Below, one piece after another: positions 53,604 through 63,763 of a stretch of 64,000 nucleotides of DNA. This DNA comes from Variovorax davisae (GTDB lineage Bacteria; Pseudomonadota; Gammaproteobacteria; Burkholderiales; Burkholderiaceae_C). Positions within the stretch are counted from its first letter, which is position 1, and every line of letters begins with the position of its first letter. The translations under genes and the position numbers were made by a program. The notes under the pieces were generated by a model, which did not search any database, was not told the origin of the DNA, and worked only from the letters and a program-made list of their open reading frames with translations. The stretch spans positions 186,001 through 250,000 of the forward strand of contig NZ_JASZYS010000007.1 of the NCBI RefSeq assembly GCF_030316845.1. The letters run 5' to 3'.

Positions 53604-54545
53604 TCATGACGCCAGGCTGCCGAAGCGGCTGTCGCTCTGGCGGCGGAACTCGGTCGGCGTCATGCCCTTGATCTCGAGGAAGCGGCGGTTGAAGTTGGCG
53701 ACGTTGTTGAAGCCGACCTGGTAGCAGATGTCGGTCACGTAGTGGTCGGTCTGCATCAGCAGGTGGCAGGCGCTGTTGATGCGCACCCGATTGACGAAAT
53801 CGGTGAAGCTGTTGCCGGTCGAGCGCTTGAAGAAGCGGCTGAAGCGGCTCTCGCTCATGCCGAGCTCGCCCGCGATGTCCGCCATCGCCACCGGCTCCGC
53901 CAGGTTCGAGGTGATGCGGTTGACGATGGCGTTGACCTGGTCGACCTCGGTGTCGCCTTCGACGCCCTGCATCTGCACGTTGGACAGCAGCCGGTAGTCG
54001 CTGCAGCGCGCCAGTTCGCACAGGTAGTCCAGGAACAGCGCCAGCCGGTGCAGGCCGCGGGCGGCCTTGATCGCGTCCCAGTGCGCCAGCGCGCGCGCCT
54101 CGAAGCCGAAGAACTCGATGCCGTGGCGGGCCCGCCCGAGCAGCTGCAGCGCTTCGCGCAGCTCGGGGATCTCGGCCGCCGCGCGCTCGATCGGATCGTG
54201 GCGGAACTGGATCACCCGGTCGCGCCCGGTGGCGCCGCCCTCGGGGATGTCCAGCGAGATCCAGTTGTGCGGCAGGCGCGGCCCGCACAGCACCAGGTGG
54301 CCGGGGTGGAAGGGCCCGATCCAGTCGCCGACGAAGGCCCGGCCCGAGGTCTCGGTGATCAGGTGCAGCTCGTACTCTTCGTGGAAGTGCCAGCGCACCA
54401 GCGGGCTCGGGAAGCCATGGGCCAGGCAGCGCACCAGGCCGGCGTCTTCGGGCGCCTCGTAGCCCAGCGAGGGCGAACGCGTGATGTCGCGCTCGAGTTC
54501 GGGCTTGCGATCGCGGGGCAGATGGCGTTGGCGCGGCGATGTCAT
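53604..54545 (-). CDS. mtlR: AraC-family regulator of the mannitol/sorbitol operon
   Basis: The 313-residue protein has an N-terminal cupin sugar-sensing domain (RWHFHEEYELHLITETSGRA, PGHLVLCGPRLPHNWISL) and C-terminal double helix-turn-helix (VAMADIAGELGMSESRFSRF, then GFNNVANFNRRFLEIKGMTP). It is placed inside the polyol operon between the SDR gene and xylB. MtlR of Pseudomonas fluorescens has the same build and activates the mtl operon with mannitol, sorbitol or arabitol. Two 21-bp-spaced half-sites upstream of mtlE are its likely target. Confidence 0.88.
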   Translation of the reverse strand: MTSPRQRHLPRDRKPELERDITRSPSLGYEAPEDAGLVRCLAHGFPSPLVRWHFHEEYELHLITETSGRAFVGDWIGPFHPGHLVLCGPRLPHNWISLDIPEGGATGRDRVIQFRHDPIERAAAEIPELREALQLLGRARHGIEFFGFEARALAHWDAIKAARGLHRLALFLDYLCELARCSDYRLLSNVQMQGVEGDTEVDQVNAIVNRITSNLAEPVAMADIAGELGMSESRFSRFFKRSTGNSFTDFVNRVRINSACHLLMQTDHYVTDICYQVGFNNVANFNRRFLEIKGMTPTEFRRQSDSRFGSLAS

Positions 54546-54569
54546 GGCGTGGTCCTTTCCCCTGAACCT

Positions 54570-55358
54570 TCAGCTCATGACGTTACCACCGTCGACATTG
54601 AGCGTCTGCGCCGTGATGTAGCGCGCCTCGTCGCTGGCCAGGAACACCGCGACGCCGGCGATGTCGGCCGGCGTTCCCATCCGCCCGAGCGGCACCTCGC
54701 GCCCGACCTGCTGCTTCTTCTCGCCCGGCCGCAGGCCCTGGTGCTGCGCGAAGAGGGCGTCGACCTGGTTCCACATCGGCGTGTCGACCACGCCCGGCGC
54801 GATGGCGTTGACCCGGATGCCGTGCGGCGCCATCGCCAGCGCGGCGCTCTGCGTGTAGCTGATGACGGCCGCCTTGGTCGCGCAGTAGTGCGCCACCAGC
54901 GCCTCGCCGCGGCGGCCGGCCTGCGAGGCCATGTTGATGACCGAGCCGCCGGCGACGCCGGCATCCAGCATGTGCTGCAGCACCCGCTGCATCACGAAGA
55001 ACATGCCCTTGACGTTGACCGCGAACAGGCGGTCGAAGGAGGCCGCGTCGCTCTCGAGCAGCGGCGCCATGTCGAACAGCGCCGCGTTGTTGACCAGGGT
55101 GTGGATGTCGCCGTGCGCCGCCCGCGCGGCGTAGAGCATGCCGCCCACCGAGGCGCTGTCGCTGACATCCGCCGGCACGTAGGCGGCCGCGTCGGGATGC
55201 CTGCGCCGCAACTGCGCCACGCCTTCCGGCGCGATGTCGGCGCGGTCGGCGAGCGTGCAGCGCGCGCCTTCGGCGAGGCAGGCCTCGGCGATCGCAAGGC
55301 CGATCCCGCCGCCGGCACCGGTGATCAGCACATGGCGCTGCGCCAGCCGGCCGGTCAT
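54570..55358 (-). CDS. SDR-family polyol (sorbitol/L-iditol 2-) dehydrogenase
   Basis: The 262-residue SDR has TGAGGGIGLAIAEA, NNAALFDMAPLLESDA and catalytic Ser/Tyr/Lys in MASQAGRRGEALVAHYCATK. The C-terminus GRMGTPADIAGVAVFLASDE, then LNVDGGNVMS resembles galactitol/sorbitol dehydrogenases (PolS/SmoS) that oxidise D-sorbitol to fructose with NAD. The ATG overlaps the mannitol dehydrogenase stop (ATGA). Regulated with the operon. Confidence 0.88.
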   Translation of the reverse strand: MTGRLAQRHVLITGAGGGIGLAIAEACLAEGARCTLADRADIAPEGVAQLRRRHPDAAAYVPADVSDSASVGGMLYAARAAHGDIHTLVNNAALFDMAPLLESDAASFDRLFAVNVKGMFFVMQRVLQHMLDAGVAGGSVINMASQAGRRGEALVAHYCATKAAVISYTQSAALAMAPHGIRVNAIAPGVVDTPMWNQVDALFAQHQGLRPGEKKQQVGREVPLGRMGTPADIAGVAVFLASDEARYITAQTLNVDGGNVMS

Positions 55359-56773
55359 GGGCGCGCTCCGGCGATGAAGCGCTGCACCCGCTGGCTGGCG
55401 TCGCGCAGCGCGTCGAGCAGCCGGGCGTCGCCGGCGGCGTCGCCCCACAGGCCGCGCTCGGCGCCCAGCGCCGCCACCGGATCGGCGGCCGCGCAGATCG
55501 CATGGGCGAGCGCCTCGTCCATGCCCTGGTCCTGGTAGGCGTAGGGCAGCGTGCCCTGGTGCCAGCGCTGCAGGAAGGCAAGGAAGAGGGCTGGCAGCAG
55601 CGCGACGCTGGCGATGCTTTCGCCGCGCGACAGCCGCTCGCGCACGGTCGGCGCGATGAAGCCCGGGATCTTCGAGAAGCCGTCCATCGCCACCCGCTGG
55701 TTGGTGTCGCGGATCGCCGGATTGCCGAAGCGCTCGAGCACCACGTCGCGGTAGGCCGGCAGGTCGACCGGACTCGGCTGCCCCGGGCGGTCGAGGCAGG
55801 GGATCACGTCGTCGGTGACGTAGTCGAAAGCCATGCGCCGGATCGTCGCGTCCCGCGTGCCTTCATGGATGTAGTCGAGCCCGGCCAGGGTGCCGGCCCA
55901 GGCGATGCAGCTGTGGCTGGCGTTGAGGATCCGGATCTTCGCCTCCTCATAGGGCGAAACCGAATCGACCAGCTGCACGCCGACCTTGTCCCACTCGGGC
56001 CGGCCGTGGATGAAGCGGTCCTCGATCACCCACTGGATGAAGCTCTCGCCGGTGACCGGCGCGGCGTCGTCCCAGCCGGTGGCGGCGCGCACCCGCTGGC
56101 GCAGCTCGGGCGGCGGGCGCGGCGTGATGCGGTCGACCATCGCGTTCGGGGTGCTGGTGTGGGCGTGAACCCAGGCCAGCAGCTCGGTCTCGCCGGCGGC
56201 CTCGATGAACGCGCCCAAGCCGCGCTGGAAGCGCTCGCCGTTGTGGCGCAGGTTGTCGCAGTTCAGCAGCGTCACCGGCCCGCCGTCGACCGCCCGGCGC
56301 GCGCGCAGGATGGCGCAGACCGCGCCGTAGATGGTGCTGCCGGCGAGCCCCTGGCGCGCCCGGGCCAGGTCGTTCGCGAGATCGGGCGCCGCGACGTCGA
56401 GCCGATCCTGCGGGTCGAGGTAGTAGCCGGCCTCGGTCACGGTGAACGAGACGATGCGGGTGCGGGCATCGGCGCCGCGCGCGATCACCGCCGCCAGGCC
56501 CGGGTCGTAGGGCAGCACCTCGCGGATCGCCTCGATGCGCTGGTAGCGGCAGGCGCCGGCCGGCGACACCGTCTCCAGCGTGTAGCGCCCGCCCTGAGCG
56601 CGCAGGGCGGATTCGACCTCGGCCATGTCGGGCCGCAGGTTGGCGCCGCTGATCGACCAGCGCGCGTCGCCGGCATCGATCAGCGCCTGCAGGTACGCCG
56701 CCTGGTGGGCCCGGTGGAAGGAGCCGAGCCCGAGGTGGAGCACCACGAATTCGGAAGGGGCAGGGGAGTTCAT
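55355..56773 (-). CDS. mtlD: Mannitol 2-dehydrogenase
   Basis: This long-chain polyol dehydrogenase oxidises D-mannitol to D-fructose with NAD+. The 472-residue protein has the N-terminal Rossmann region VVLHLGLGSFHRAHQAAYLQ, the middle TLLNCDNLRHNGERFQRGLG, and the C-terminal catalytic domain with the active-site Lys in VDRITPRPPPE-type and KIRILNASHSCIAWAGTLAG stretches. It lies 13 nt after the ATPase gene. Length matches the PSLDR family (about 480-490). Confidence 0.92.
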   Translation of the reverse strand: MNSPAPSEFVVLHLGLGSFHRAHQAAYLQALIDAGDARWSISGANLRPDMAEVESALRAQGGRYTLETVSPAGACRYQRIEAIREVLPYDPGLAAVIARGADARTRIVSFTVTEAGYYLDPQDRLDVAAPDLANDLARARQGLAGSTIYGAVCAILRARRAVDGGPVTLLNCDNLRHNGERFQRGLGAFIEAAGETELLAWVHAHTSTPNAMVDRITPRPPPELRQRVRAATGWDDAAPVTGESFIQWVIEDRFIHGRPEWDKVGVQLVDSVSPYEEAKIRILNASHSCIAWAGTLAGLDYIHEGTRDATIRRMAFDYVTDDVIPCLDRPGQPSPVDLPAYRDVVLERFGNPAIRDTNQRVAMDGFSKIPGFIAPTVRERLSRGESIASVALLPALFLAFLQRWHQGTLPYAYQDQGMDEALAHAICAAADPVAALGAERGLWGDAAGDARLLDALRDASQRVQRFIAGARP

Positions 56774-56786
56774 GGCGCGAGCGAGT

Positions 56787-57818
<1,032 letters not shown>

Positions 57819-57841
57819 GTGCATGTCCTCTCTGGAGTTCG

Positions 57842-58663
57842 TTACTTGACTGCGCCGAAGGTGAGGCCCTGCACCAGTTGCTTCTGGCTGAACCATCCGA
57901 ACACCACGATCGGCGCGATCGCCATCACCGAGGCGGCCGACAGCTTGGCCCAGAAGAGGCCTTCGGGGCTCGAGTAGGAAGCGATCATGGTCGCCAGCGT
58001 GCCGGCCTTCGCGGAGCTGAGGTTGAGCGCCCAGAAGGCCTCGTTCCAGCTCAGGATCAGGCACAGCAGGCCGGTGGAGGCCAGCCCGCCGATCGACAGC
58101 GGCAGCACCACGTGGCGGAACTCGGTCCACAGGTTGGCGCCGTCCATGCGCGCGGCTTCGAGGATCTCGGGCGGGATGTCCTTGTAGCTCGTGTAGAGCA
58201 TCCACACCATGATCGGCAGGTTCGACAGCGTGAAGACGATGGTCAGCGCGGTGCGCGTGTCGAGCAGGCCGGCGGTCTGCGCGATCACGTAGATCGGCAC
58301 CAGCGCGCCGACCGCCGGCATCATCTTGGTGGAGAGCATCCACATCAGGATGTCGCGCGTGCGCCTGGTGCGGAAGAAGGCCATCGAGTAGGCGGCCGGC
58401 GCGGCGATCGCGAGGCCGATGATGGTCGAGCCGATGCTCGTGATCAGCGAGTTCTTCGCGAACAGCAGATAGTCGCTGCGGCGCTGCACCTCGGTGAAGT
58501 TGTCCAGCGTGGGCTCGAACAGGAAGAGCGGCGGCACGTGGATCGCCTGCAGCTCGGTCTTGAACGAGGTCAGCACCAGCCAGCCGAGCGGAAAGAACAG
58601 CAGCAGGGTGACGATCCACGCACCGACGGCGCGCAGGAGGAGGGAGAGGCGGCTTTCGTCCAT
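57842..58663 (-). CDS. mtlG: Polyol ABC transporter permease 2
   Basis: The 273-residue permease has six helices starting WIVTLLLFFPLGWLVLTSFK and the EAA loop PPEILEAARMDGANLWTEFR. It matches MtlG/SmoG of polyol importers. It lies 13 nt after mtlF and 23 nt before mtlK. Confidence 0.9.
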   Translation of the reverse strand: MDESRLSLLLRAVGAWIVTLLLFFPLGWLVLTSFKTELQAIHVPPLFLFEPTLDNFTEVQRRSDYLLFAKNSLITSIGSTIIGLAIAAPAAYSMAFFRTRRTRDILMWMLSTKMMPAVGALVPIYVIAQTAGLLDTRTALTIVFTLSNLPIMVWMLYTSYKDIPPEILEAARMDGANLWTEFRHVVLPLSIGGLASTGLLCLILSWNEAFWALNLSSAKAGTLATMIASYSSPEGLFWAKLSAASVMAIAPIVVFGWFSQKQLVQGLTFGAVK

Positions 58664-58676
58664 GGCGTGCGTCCCT

Positions 58677-59630
58677 TCAGTCGAGGTTCTTGCCGATGAT
58701 GCGGATCAGGAAGGCCGCCACGATGTTGGCCAGCACCACCGCGAACAGCGCGCCCGCCGATGCCACGCCGACGTCGAAGTTCATCAGCGACTGCTTGAAG
58801 ATCATGTAGGTGAGGTTCGTGCTCTCGTTGCCGGGGCCGCCGGCGGTCGTGATCGCGATCTCGGCGAACACGGAGAGCAGGAAGATCATCTCGATCATGA
58901 TCACCACAGCCATCGGCCGGCCCAGATGCGGCAGCGTAAGGTAGCCGAAGCGCTGGACGGCCGTGGCGCCGTCCATGCGCGCGGCTTCCATCTGCTCGCG
59001 GTCGAGCGATTGCAGCGAGGTGATGAAGATCAGGCAGGCGAAGGGCAGCCACTGCCACGCGACCATGATGATCACGGAGAACAGCGGCAGGTCGGTGAGC
59101 CAGTCCACCGGCTCCGCGCCGAAGGCGCGCCAGAGGTCGGCCAGCACGCCGTAGATCGGGTTCATCATCATGTGCTTCCACAGCAGCGCGTTCACCGTGG
59201 GCATCACGAAGAAGGGCGAGATCAGCAGCACCCGCACGATGCCGCGCCCCGGGAACGGCTCGTTCACCAGCAATGCGAGTGCGACGCCCAGCACCACCGT
59301 GATGACGATCACGCTGCCGATCAGCACCAGCGTGTTCCACACGGCGGGCCAGAAGTCCGGGTCGGTGACGAAGTAGTGGAAGTTCTCGATCCCGTTGAAC
59401 GTGCGCTCGCCGGGCTGCATGAGGTTGTAGTTGACGAACGAGAAGTAGATCGACATCAACAGCGGCGCCAGCATCCAGAGGACCAGCACCGCCACCGCCG
59501 GCGCCATCAGCGCGCGGGGAAGCAGGCGGCCCGCGGCGGGGTCCTTTCGACCCGACCGGGCGCCGCCGCGCAGCCAGCCTTGCGGGTCCGCTGGCGGTGT
59601 CTCCGGGACGGGAGTGGGGAGATGCGACAC
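58677..59630 (-). CDS. mtlF: Polyol ABC transporter permease 1
   Basis: The 317-residue permease has a 30-residue Pro/Arg-rich cytoplasmic N-terminus, six helices (VAVLVLWMLAPLLMSIYFSF on) and the EAA loop SLDREQMEAARMDGATAVQR. It matches MtlF/SmoF. It follows mtlE by 21 nt on the same mRNA. Confidence 0.9.
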   Translation of the reverse strand: MSHLPTPVPETPPADPQGWLRGGARSGRKDPAAGRLLPRALMAPAVAVLVLWMLAPLLMSIYFSFVNYNLMQPGERTFNGIENFHYFVTDPDFWPAVWNTLVLIGSVIVITVVLGVALALLVNEPFPGRGIVRVLLISPFFVMPTVNALLWKHMMMNPIYGVLADLWRAFGAEPVDWLTDLPLFSVIIMVAWQWLPFACLIFITSLQSLDREQMEAARMDGATAVQRFGYLTLPHLGRPMAVVIMIEMIFLLSVFAEIAITTAGGPGNESTNLTYMIFKQSLMNFDVGVASAGALFAVVLANIVAAFLIRIIGKNLD

Positions 59631-59651
59631 GGCGAAATGTCCGGCGTGGGG

Positions 59652-60959
59652 CTACTTGTAGTACCCGGCCTTCTTCATCTCGCGCTCGGCGGTGGTCTGC
59701 GAGGTCTTCAAGGCCTGGTCGACCGTCACCTTGCCCGCGAGCGCCGCGCTCATCTGCTGGCCCACGGCCACGCCGATGGCCTGGAACTCCGGGATGGCCG
59801 CGTACTGCACGCCGACGTAGGGCGACTTGGGCAGCGTGCTGTCGTTCGGGTTGGCGGTGTCGATCGCCTTCTTCTCGGCCTCGGCGAAGCGCGCGGCCTT
59901 CATGAACTCCGGCGTGGCATAGGTCGACTTGCGCGTGCCGGTCGGCACCGACCCCCAGCCTTCTTCCTTCGCGACCAGCTTGATGTAGTCCTTCGAGGTC
60001 GCCCACTTGATGAAGGTCTGCGCCGCGTCGACCTTCTGCGAGCCGGCCGGAATGGCCAGCGCCCAGGCCCAGAGCCAGTTCGCGCCCTTCGGCGTCACCG
60101 CCACCGGCGCCTGTGCGAAAGCGACCTTGTCGGCGACCTTCGACTGCTTCGGGTCACTCACGAACGAGGCCGCGATGGTGGCATCGACCCACATGCCGCA
60201 CTTGCCCTCGTTGAACAGCGCCAGGTTCTCGTTGAAGCTGTTGGCCGAGGCGCCGGGCGGGCCGTAGGCCTTCATCAGGTCGACGTAGAAGCTGATCGCG
60301 TCATGCCAGGGCTTGGAGTCGATCTGCGGCTTCCAGCTGGTGTCGAACCACTGGCCGCCGTTGGTGTTGACCATGGTCGTCAGCAGCGCCATGTTGTCGC
60401 CCCAGCCCGGCTTGCCGCGCAGGCAGATGCCGTAGACGCCCCCCTTCGGATCGTGGATCTTGCCCGCCAGCTCCTTCACCTGGACCCAGGTCGGCTGCTC
60501 GGGCATCTTGAAGCCGACCTTGTCCGCCAGGTCCTTGCGGTACATCAGCATCGAGCTTTCGCCATAGAAGGGCGCGGCGTAGAGCTTGCCGTCGGCCGAC
60601 AGGCCGTTGCGCATCGCCGGCAGCAGGTCGTCGACGTCGTACGCGGCGTCGGTCGCGATCGGGTTGAGCCAGCCCTTTTTGGCCCAGATCGGCGTCTCGT
60701 ACATGCCGATGGTCATGACGTCGAACTGGCCGCCCTTGGTGGCGATGTCGGTCGTCACGCGCTGGCGCAAGGTGCCTTCTTCCAAGGTGACCCACTTGAG
60801 CTTGATGTCGGGGTTTGCCTGCTCGAAGAACTTGCCGAGCTTCTGCATCTCGATCATGTGGCCGTTGTTCACGGTCGCGATCACGAGTTCGGTGGCGGCA
60901 TGGGTCCATCCCGCAGCGGCCATTGCGAGCGCCAGGCCCGCCTTCAGAAAACGCTTCAT
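59652..60959 (-). CDS. mtlE: Polyol ABC transporter substrate-binding protein
   Basis: The 435-residue periplasmic binding protein has a signal peptide (MKRFLKAGLALAMAAAGWTH, cleavage after HA). The mature start TELVIATVNNGHMIEMQKLG, then KFFEQANPDIKLKWVTLEEG is characteristic of SmoE/MtlE. It captures mannitol, sorbitol or arabitol. AAGGAGAC precedes ATG 60959. As first gene of mtlEFGKD-SDR-mtlR-xylB, it lies behind the region with AraC-type half-sites. High expression is expected for such a gene. Confidence 0.92.
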   Translation of the reverse strand: MKRFLKAGLALAMAAAGWTHAATELVIATVNNGHMIEMQKLGKFFEQANPDIKLKWVTLEEGTLRQRVTTDIATKGGQFDVMTIGMYETPIWAKKGWLNPIATDAAYDVDDLLPAMRNGLSADGKLYAAPFYGESSMLMYRKDLADKVGFKMPEQPTWVQVKELAGKIHDPKGGVYGICLRGKPGWGDNMALLTTMVNTNGGQWFDTSWKPQIDSKPWHDAISFYVDLMKAYGPPGASANSFNENLALFNEGKCGMWVDATIAASFVSDPKQSKVADKVAFAQAPVAVTPKGANWLWAWALAIPAGSQKVDAAQTFIKWATSKDYIKLVAKEEGWGSVPTGTRKSTYATPEFMKAARFAEAEKKAIDTANPNDSTLPKSPYVGVQYAAIPEFQAIGVAVGQQMSAALAGKVTVDQALKTSQTTAEREMKKAGYYK

Positions 60960-61028
60960 GAATGTCTCCTTGTGATCGACGACGCGGGTCGCCGTGCGCC
61001 GATTGTGGAGACGCGAATTTCCGGGTTT

Positions 61029-61060
61029 GGTACTTGCCTTGCCGCTATCGATACTTGGAT
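61029..61060. promoter_or_regulatory. AraC-type tandem half-sites upstream of mtlE
   Basis: Two direct copies of TACTTG (61031-61036 and 61052-61057), within the longer similar stretches GGTACTTGCC and GATACTTGGA, are exactly 21 bp apart. Two helical turns is the spacing of AraC-family activator half-sites. They lie 70-100 nt upstream of the mtlE start codon. MtlR encoded in the operon is the likely binder. Confidence 0.6.
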
Positions 61061-61124
61061 GCACCGATCACCTCGGTGTCATCCCTAATCCCGCAACCAG
61101 GGATGTGCAGAGCCCTCGGCGGGC

Positions 61125-62324
61125 TCAGGCGGTCTGCAGCGTGGGTTCGCGGTCGCCCAGCCGGCTGCTCCAGGCCGCCAGGGCCAGGCCGCCGAGCGTG
61201 ATGGCCGCGCCGGCCCAGGGCAGTCCGGCCAGCGGGGCGCCCGCGGCCAGCATGCCGCTGCCGATCCAGGCGCCGGCCGCGTTGCCGAGGTTGAACGCGC
61301 CCTGGTTCAGGGTCGAGGCCAGGTTCGGCGCCGCGCTCGCATGCTGCACGATGAGTGTCTGCAGCAAGGGCACCAGTGCGAACGAGAGCGTGGTCCACAG
61401 CAGCATCAGCAGCACCGTCGGTGCCTTCAGCGGCAGCGCGAAATGCAGCAGCCCCAGCACCATCGCATTGAGCCCCAGCACCAGCAGCATCGACGGCACC
61501 AGCCGCCGGTCGCCGAGGCGGCCGCCGACGGTGCTGCCGATGGTCAGCCCGACGCCCAGCAGCAGCAGGATCGGCGCCACCGCCGCGTTCGAGAAGCCGC
61601 TGACCTGCGTCAGCAGCGGCGCGATGAAGGTGAAGACGCAGAACAGGCTGGCCGAGGTCAGCGCGCTGGTGGCCAGGGCGAGCAGCACGCGGCGGTCGGC
61701 CAGCACGCTGAACTCGCGCAGGATGTTGCCCCGCTGCATCTCGATCTGGCGCGGCAGCAGGGCGACCAGCGCGGCGACGGCGCCGAGCGCGATCACCACG
61801 ATCGCGGCGAAGGTCATCCGCCAGCCGAAGTGCTCGCCGATGATCCGGCCCATCGGCACGCCGAGCACGTTGGCCAGCGTGAGGCCGGTGAACATCAGCG
61901 CGATCGCCTGCGACCGGCGGTGGGGCGGCACCAGCCCCGCGGCAACCACCGAGCCGATGCCGAAGAAGGTGCCATGGGCCAGGGCGGTGATGACGCGGGC
62001 GGCCATCAGCAGCCCGTAGTCCGGTGCCAGCGCGCACAGCAGGTTGCCCAGCACGAAGAGGCAGGCCAGCGCCACCAGCGTGGCCTTGCGCGGCAGCCGC
62101 GCCGTCGCCACCGCGAACACCGGGGCGCCCACCACCACGCCCATCGCGTAGCCGGTCACCAGCAGGCCGGCCTGAGACAGCGTGACGCCGAGGTCCAGGG
62201 CCATGTCGGGCAGCAGGCCCATCACCACGAACTCGCTGGTGCCGATGGCGAAGGCCGCGGCGGCGAGGGCGAGCAGGGCCACGGGCATGCGCGACGCGGC
62301 GCGCTGCGAGGAAGAAGCAGTCAT
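61125..62324 (-). CDS. MFS transporter, DHA1 family (AraJ/YdhP-like)
   Basis: The 399-residue protein has twelve hydrophobic segments. The start ALLALAAAAFAIGTSEFVVM, then GLLPDMALDLGVTLSQAGLL is typical of the AraJ/YdhP drug:H+ antiporter group (Cmr-type motif A near RLPRKATLVALACLF). It likely exports sugars or toxic compounds; the substrate is unknown. GGGTTAACCC lies 13 nt upstream of the ATG, in the 15-bp gap to the next MFS gene. Confidence 0.9.
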   Translation of the reverse strand: MTASSSQRAASRMPVALLALAAAAFAIGTSEFVVMGLLPDMALDLGVTLSQAGLLVTGYAMGVVVGAPVFAVATARLPRKATLVALACLFVLGNLLCALAPDYGLLMAARVITALAHGTFFGIGSVVAAGLVPPHRRSQAIALMFTGLTLANVLGVPMGRIIGEHFGWRMTFAAIVVIALGAVAALVALLPRQIEMQRGNILREFSVLADRRVLLALATSALTSASLFCVFTFIAPLLTQVSGFSNAAVAPILLLLGVGLTIGSTVGGRLGDRRLVPSMLLVLGLNAMVLGLLHFALPLKAPTVLLMLLWTTLSFALVPLLQTLIVQHASAAPNLASTLNQGAFNLGNAAGAWIGSGMLAAGAPLAGLPWAGAAITLGGLALAAWSSRLGDREPTLQTA

Positions 62325-62336
62325 CAGGGGAATCTA

Positions 62337-62346
62337 GGGTTAACCC
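62337..62346. promoter_or_regulatory. GGGTTAACCC palindrome before the first MFS gene
   Basis: A perfect 10-bp palindrome overlaps the stop codon of the upstream MFS gene and lies 13 nt before the start of the next. An identical core occurs near the 5' end of the upstream MFS gene (63619-63628). Confidence 0.45.
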
Positions 62347-63647
62347 GTATTATCCGGAAGCGCTGCGGCGCGTGGCGGTGAAAGGGCATTGCGCCTGAAC
62401 TCGGTGCCGTAATACAACAGGCCGGCCAGCCCGAAGCCGGCGCCCAGCGTGCACAGGGCGCCCCATCCGTGGAAGGTATAGAGCGCCGCCGCCAGCGCCG
62501 AAGCCACCGCGGCGCAGAGGAAGATCGAGGTCAGGAACAGCCCGTTGAGCCGGCCGCGCAGTTCCGGCGCCAGCATGTAGAGGCTGCGCAGGCTCAGCAC
62601 GTTGCACAGCTGGACCGCGCCGTCGAGCAGCACCGCGGCCGCCACCAGCGCCGCCAGCGAATGAAAGCGGAAGCCGACCGCGGCGACGCCGAACGAGAGC
62701 AGCGCGACGCCGATGGCCGCGCCGGTGGCCGGCTGCGTGCGCCCCCGGTCGGCCAGCCGGCCGGCCCAGGGGGCGACCAGGGCCCCGGCGGCGCCGGCCA
62801 GCGCAAACAACGCGATCCCGCCCTGGCCGAGGCCGAACTCATGCGCCAGCGCCAGCGGCACAGCGGTCCAGAAAGCCTGGAACCCCGAGAAGAGAAGGCC
62901 CTGGTAGAGCGCGCGCCGGCGCAGCAGGGGTGTTCGCCGGACGATGCCCGGCAGCGACGCGAGGGTGCGCGCGTAGCCGATCGAGCCATGGGGCTGGCGC
63001 CGGGGCAGGGCCCGCCAGAGCACCCCCGCCAGCACGGCCATCAGCAGCGCCGAGACCGCGAACACCGCCCGCCAGCCGAAGGCCGAGGCCACCAGGCTGG
63101 AGAACGGGCGGGCCAGCATGATCCCGGCCAGCAGCCCGGCCATGATGTTGCCGACCACCTTGCCCCGCGTCGCGTCGGCCACCAGGTGCGAGGCCAGCGG
63201 CACCAGCACCTGGGCCGCGACGGCGCAGGTGCCGACAAGGAAGGAGGCCGCCAGGAAGGTGGCGGCCGAGTTCGACAGCGCGATCCCGACCAGGCCGGCG
63301 ACCGCGCCAGCCATCGCGGCCAGGATCAGCCGGCGGTTTTCCACCACGTCGGCCAGCGGCACCAGCAACAGCAGCCCGGCGCCGTAGCCGAGCTGGGTCA
63401 GCGTCATGATCAGCCCGGCCAGGCCAGCGTGCATCTGCAGCGTGGCCGCGATCGGGCCGATCAGCGGCTGGGCGAAGTAGATGTTGGCGACGCACAGCCC
63501 GCAGGCCACCGCGAACAGCAGCGTGAGGCCGGGCGAGAGTGCGGCAGGCACGGCGGGAGCCGGCCGCCCGGCGGGGCCGGGCGCTGGGGAAGATGGCACG
63601 GGGGAGGAGGAAAGTGAAGGGTTAACCCTGGTCCCGCACCTTAGCAT
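62340..63647 (-). CDS. MFS transporter
   Basis: The 435-residue protein (from ATG 63647) has a Pro/Ser-rich N-terminus and twelve helices from about residue 38 (LTLLFAVACGLCVANIYFAQ). Motif A-like PLADVVENRRLILAAM and GRLADRGRTQPATGAAIG mark the two halves. It belongs to the group of MFS proteins annotated as YnfM/inner-membrane transport proteins. The start is uncertain: GTG 63599 would leave the palindrome AGGGTTAACCCT upstream as an operator, while ATG 63647 places it inside the first codons. The second MFS gene follows after 15 bp. Confidence 0.85.
   Translation of the reverse strand: MLRCGTRVNPSLSSSPVPSSPAPGPAGRPAPAVPAALSPGLTLLFAVACGLCVANIYFAQPLIGPIAATLQMHAGLAGLIMTLTQLGYGAGLLLLVPLADVVENRRLILAAMAGAVAGLVGIALSNSAATFLAASFLVGTCAVAAQVLVPLASHLVADATRGKVVGNIMAGLLAGIMLARPFSSLVASAFGWRAVFAVSALLMAVLAGVLWRALPRRQPHGSIGYARTLASLPGIVRRTPLLRRRALYQGLLFSGFQAFWTAVPLALAHEFGLGQGGIALFALAGAAGALVAPWAGRLADRGRTQPATGAAIGVALLSFGVAAVGFRFHSLAALVAAAVLLDGAVQLCNVLSLRSLYMLAPELRGRLNGLFLTSIFLCAAVASALAAALYTFHGWGALCTLGAGFGLAGLLYYGTEFRRNALSPPRAAALPDNTG
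63618..63629. promoter_or_regulatory. AGGGTTAACCCT palindrome at the 5' end of the second MFS gene
   Basis: A perfect 12-bp palindrome sharing the GGGTTAACCC core with 62337-62346. Its position fits an operator if translation starts at GTG 63599. The two copies next to two MFS genes suggest a common regulator, not encoded in the visible sequence. Confidence 0.45.
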
Positions 63648-63763
63648 TTCCGGCGCAGGCCTGCAGCGGGCCCTTCGGGCGCGCGGCATAGAGCGAATGG
63701 CGCATGGATTCCGCCCCCGCGGCGGACCAGACTGCTCGCCGGGCATCTCCAGAAAGGACGCAG

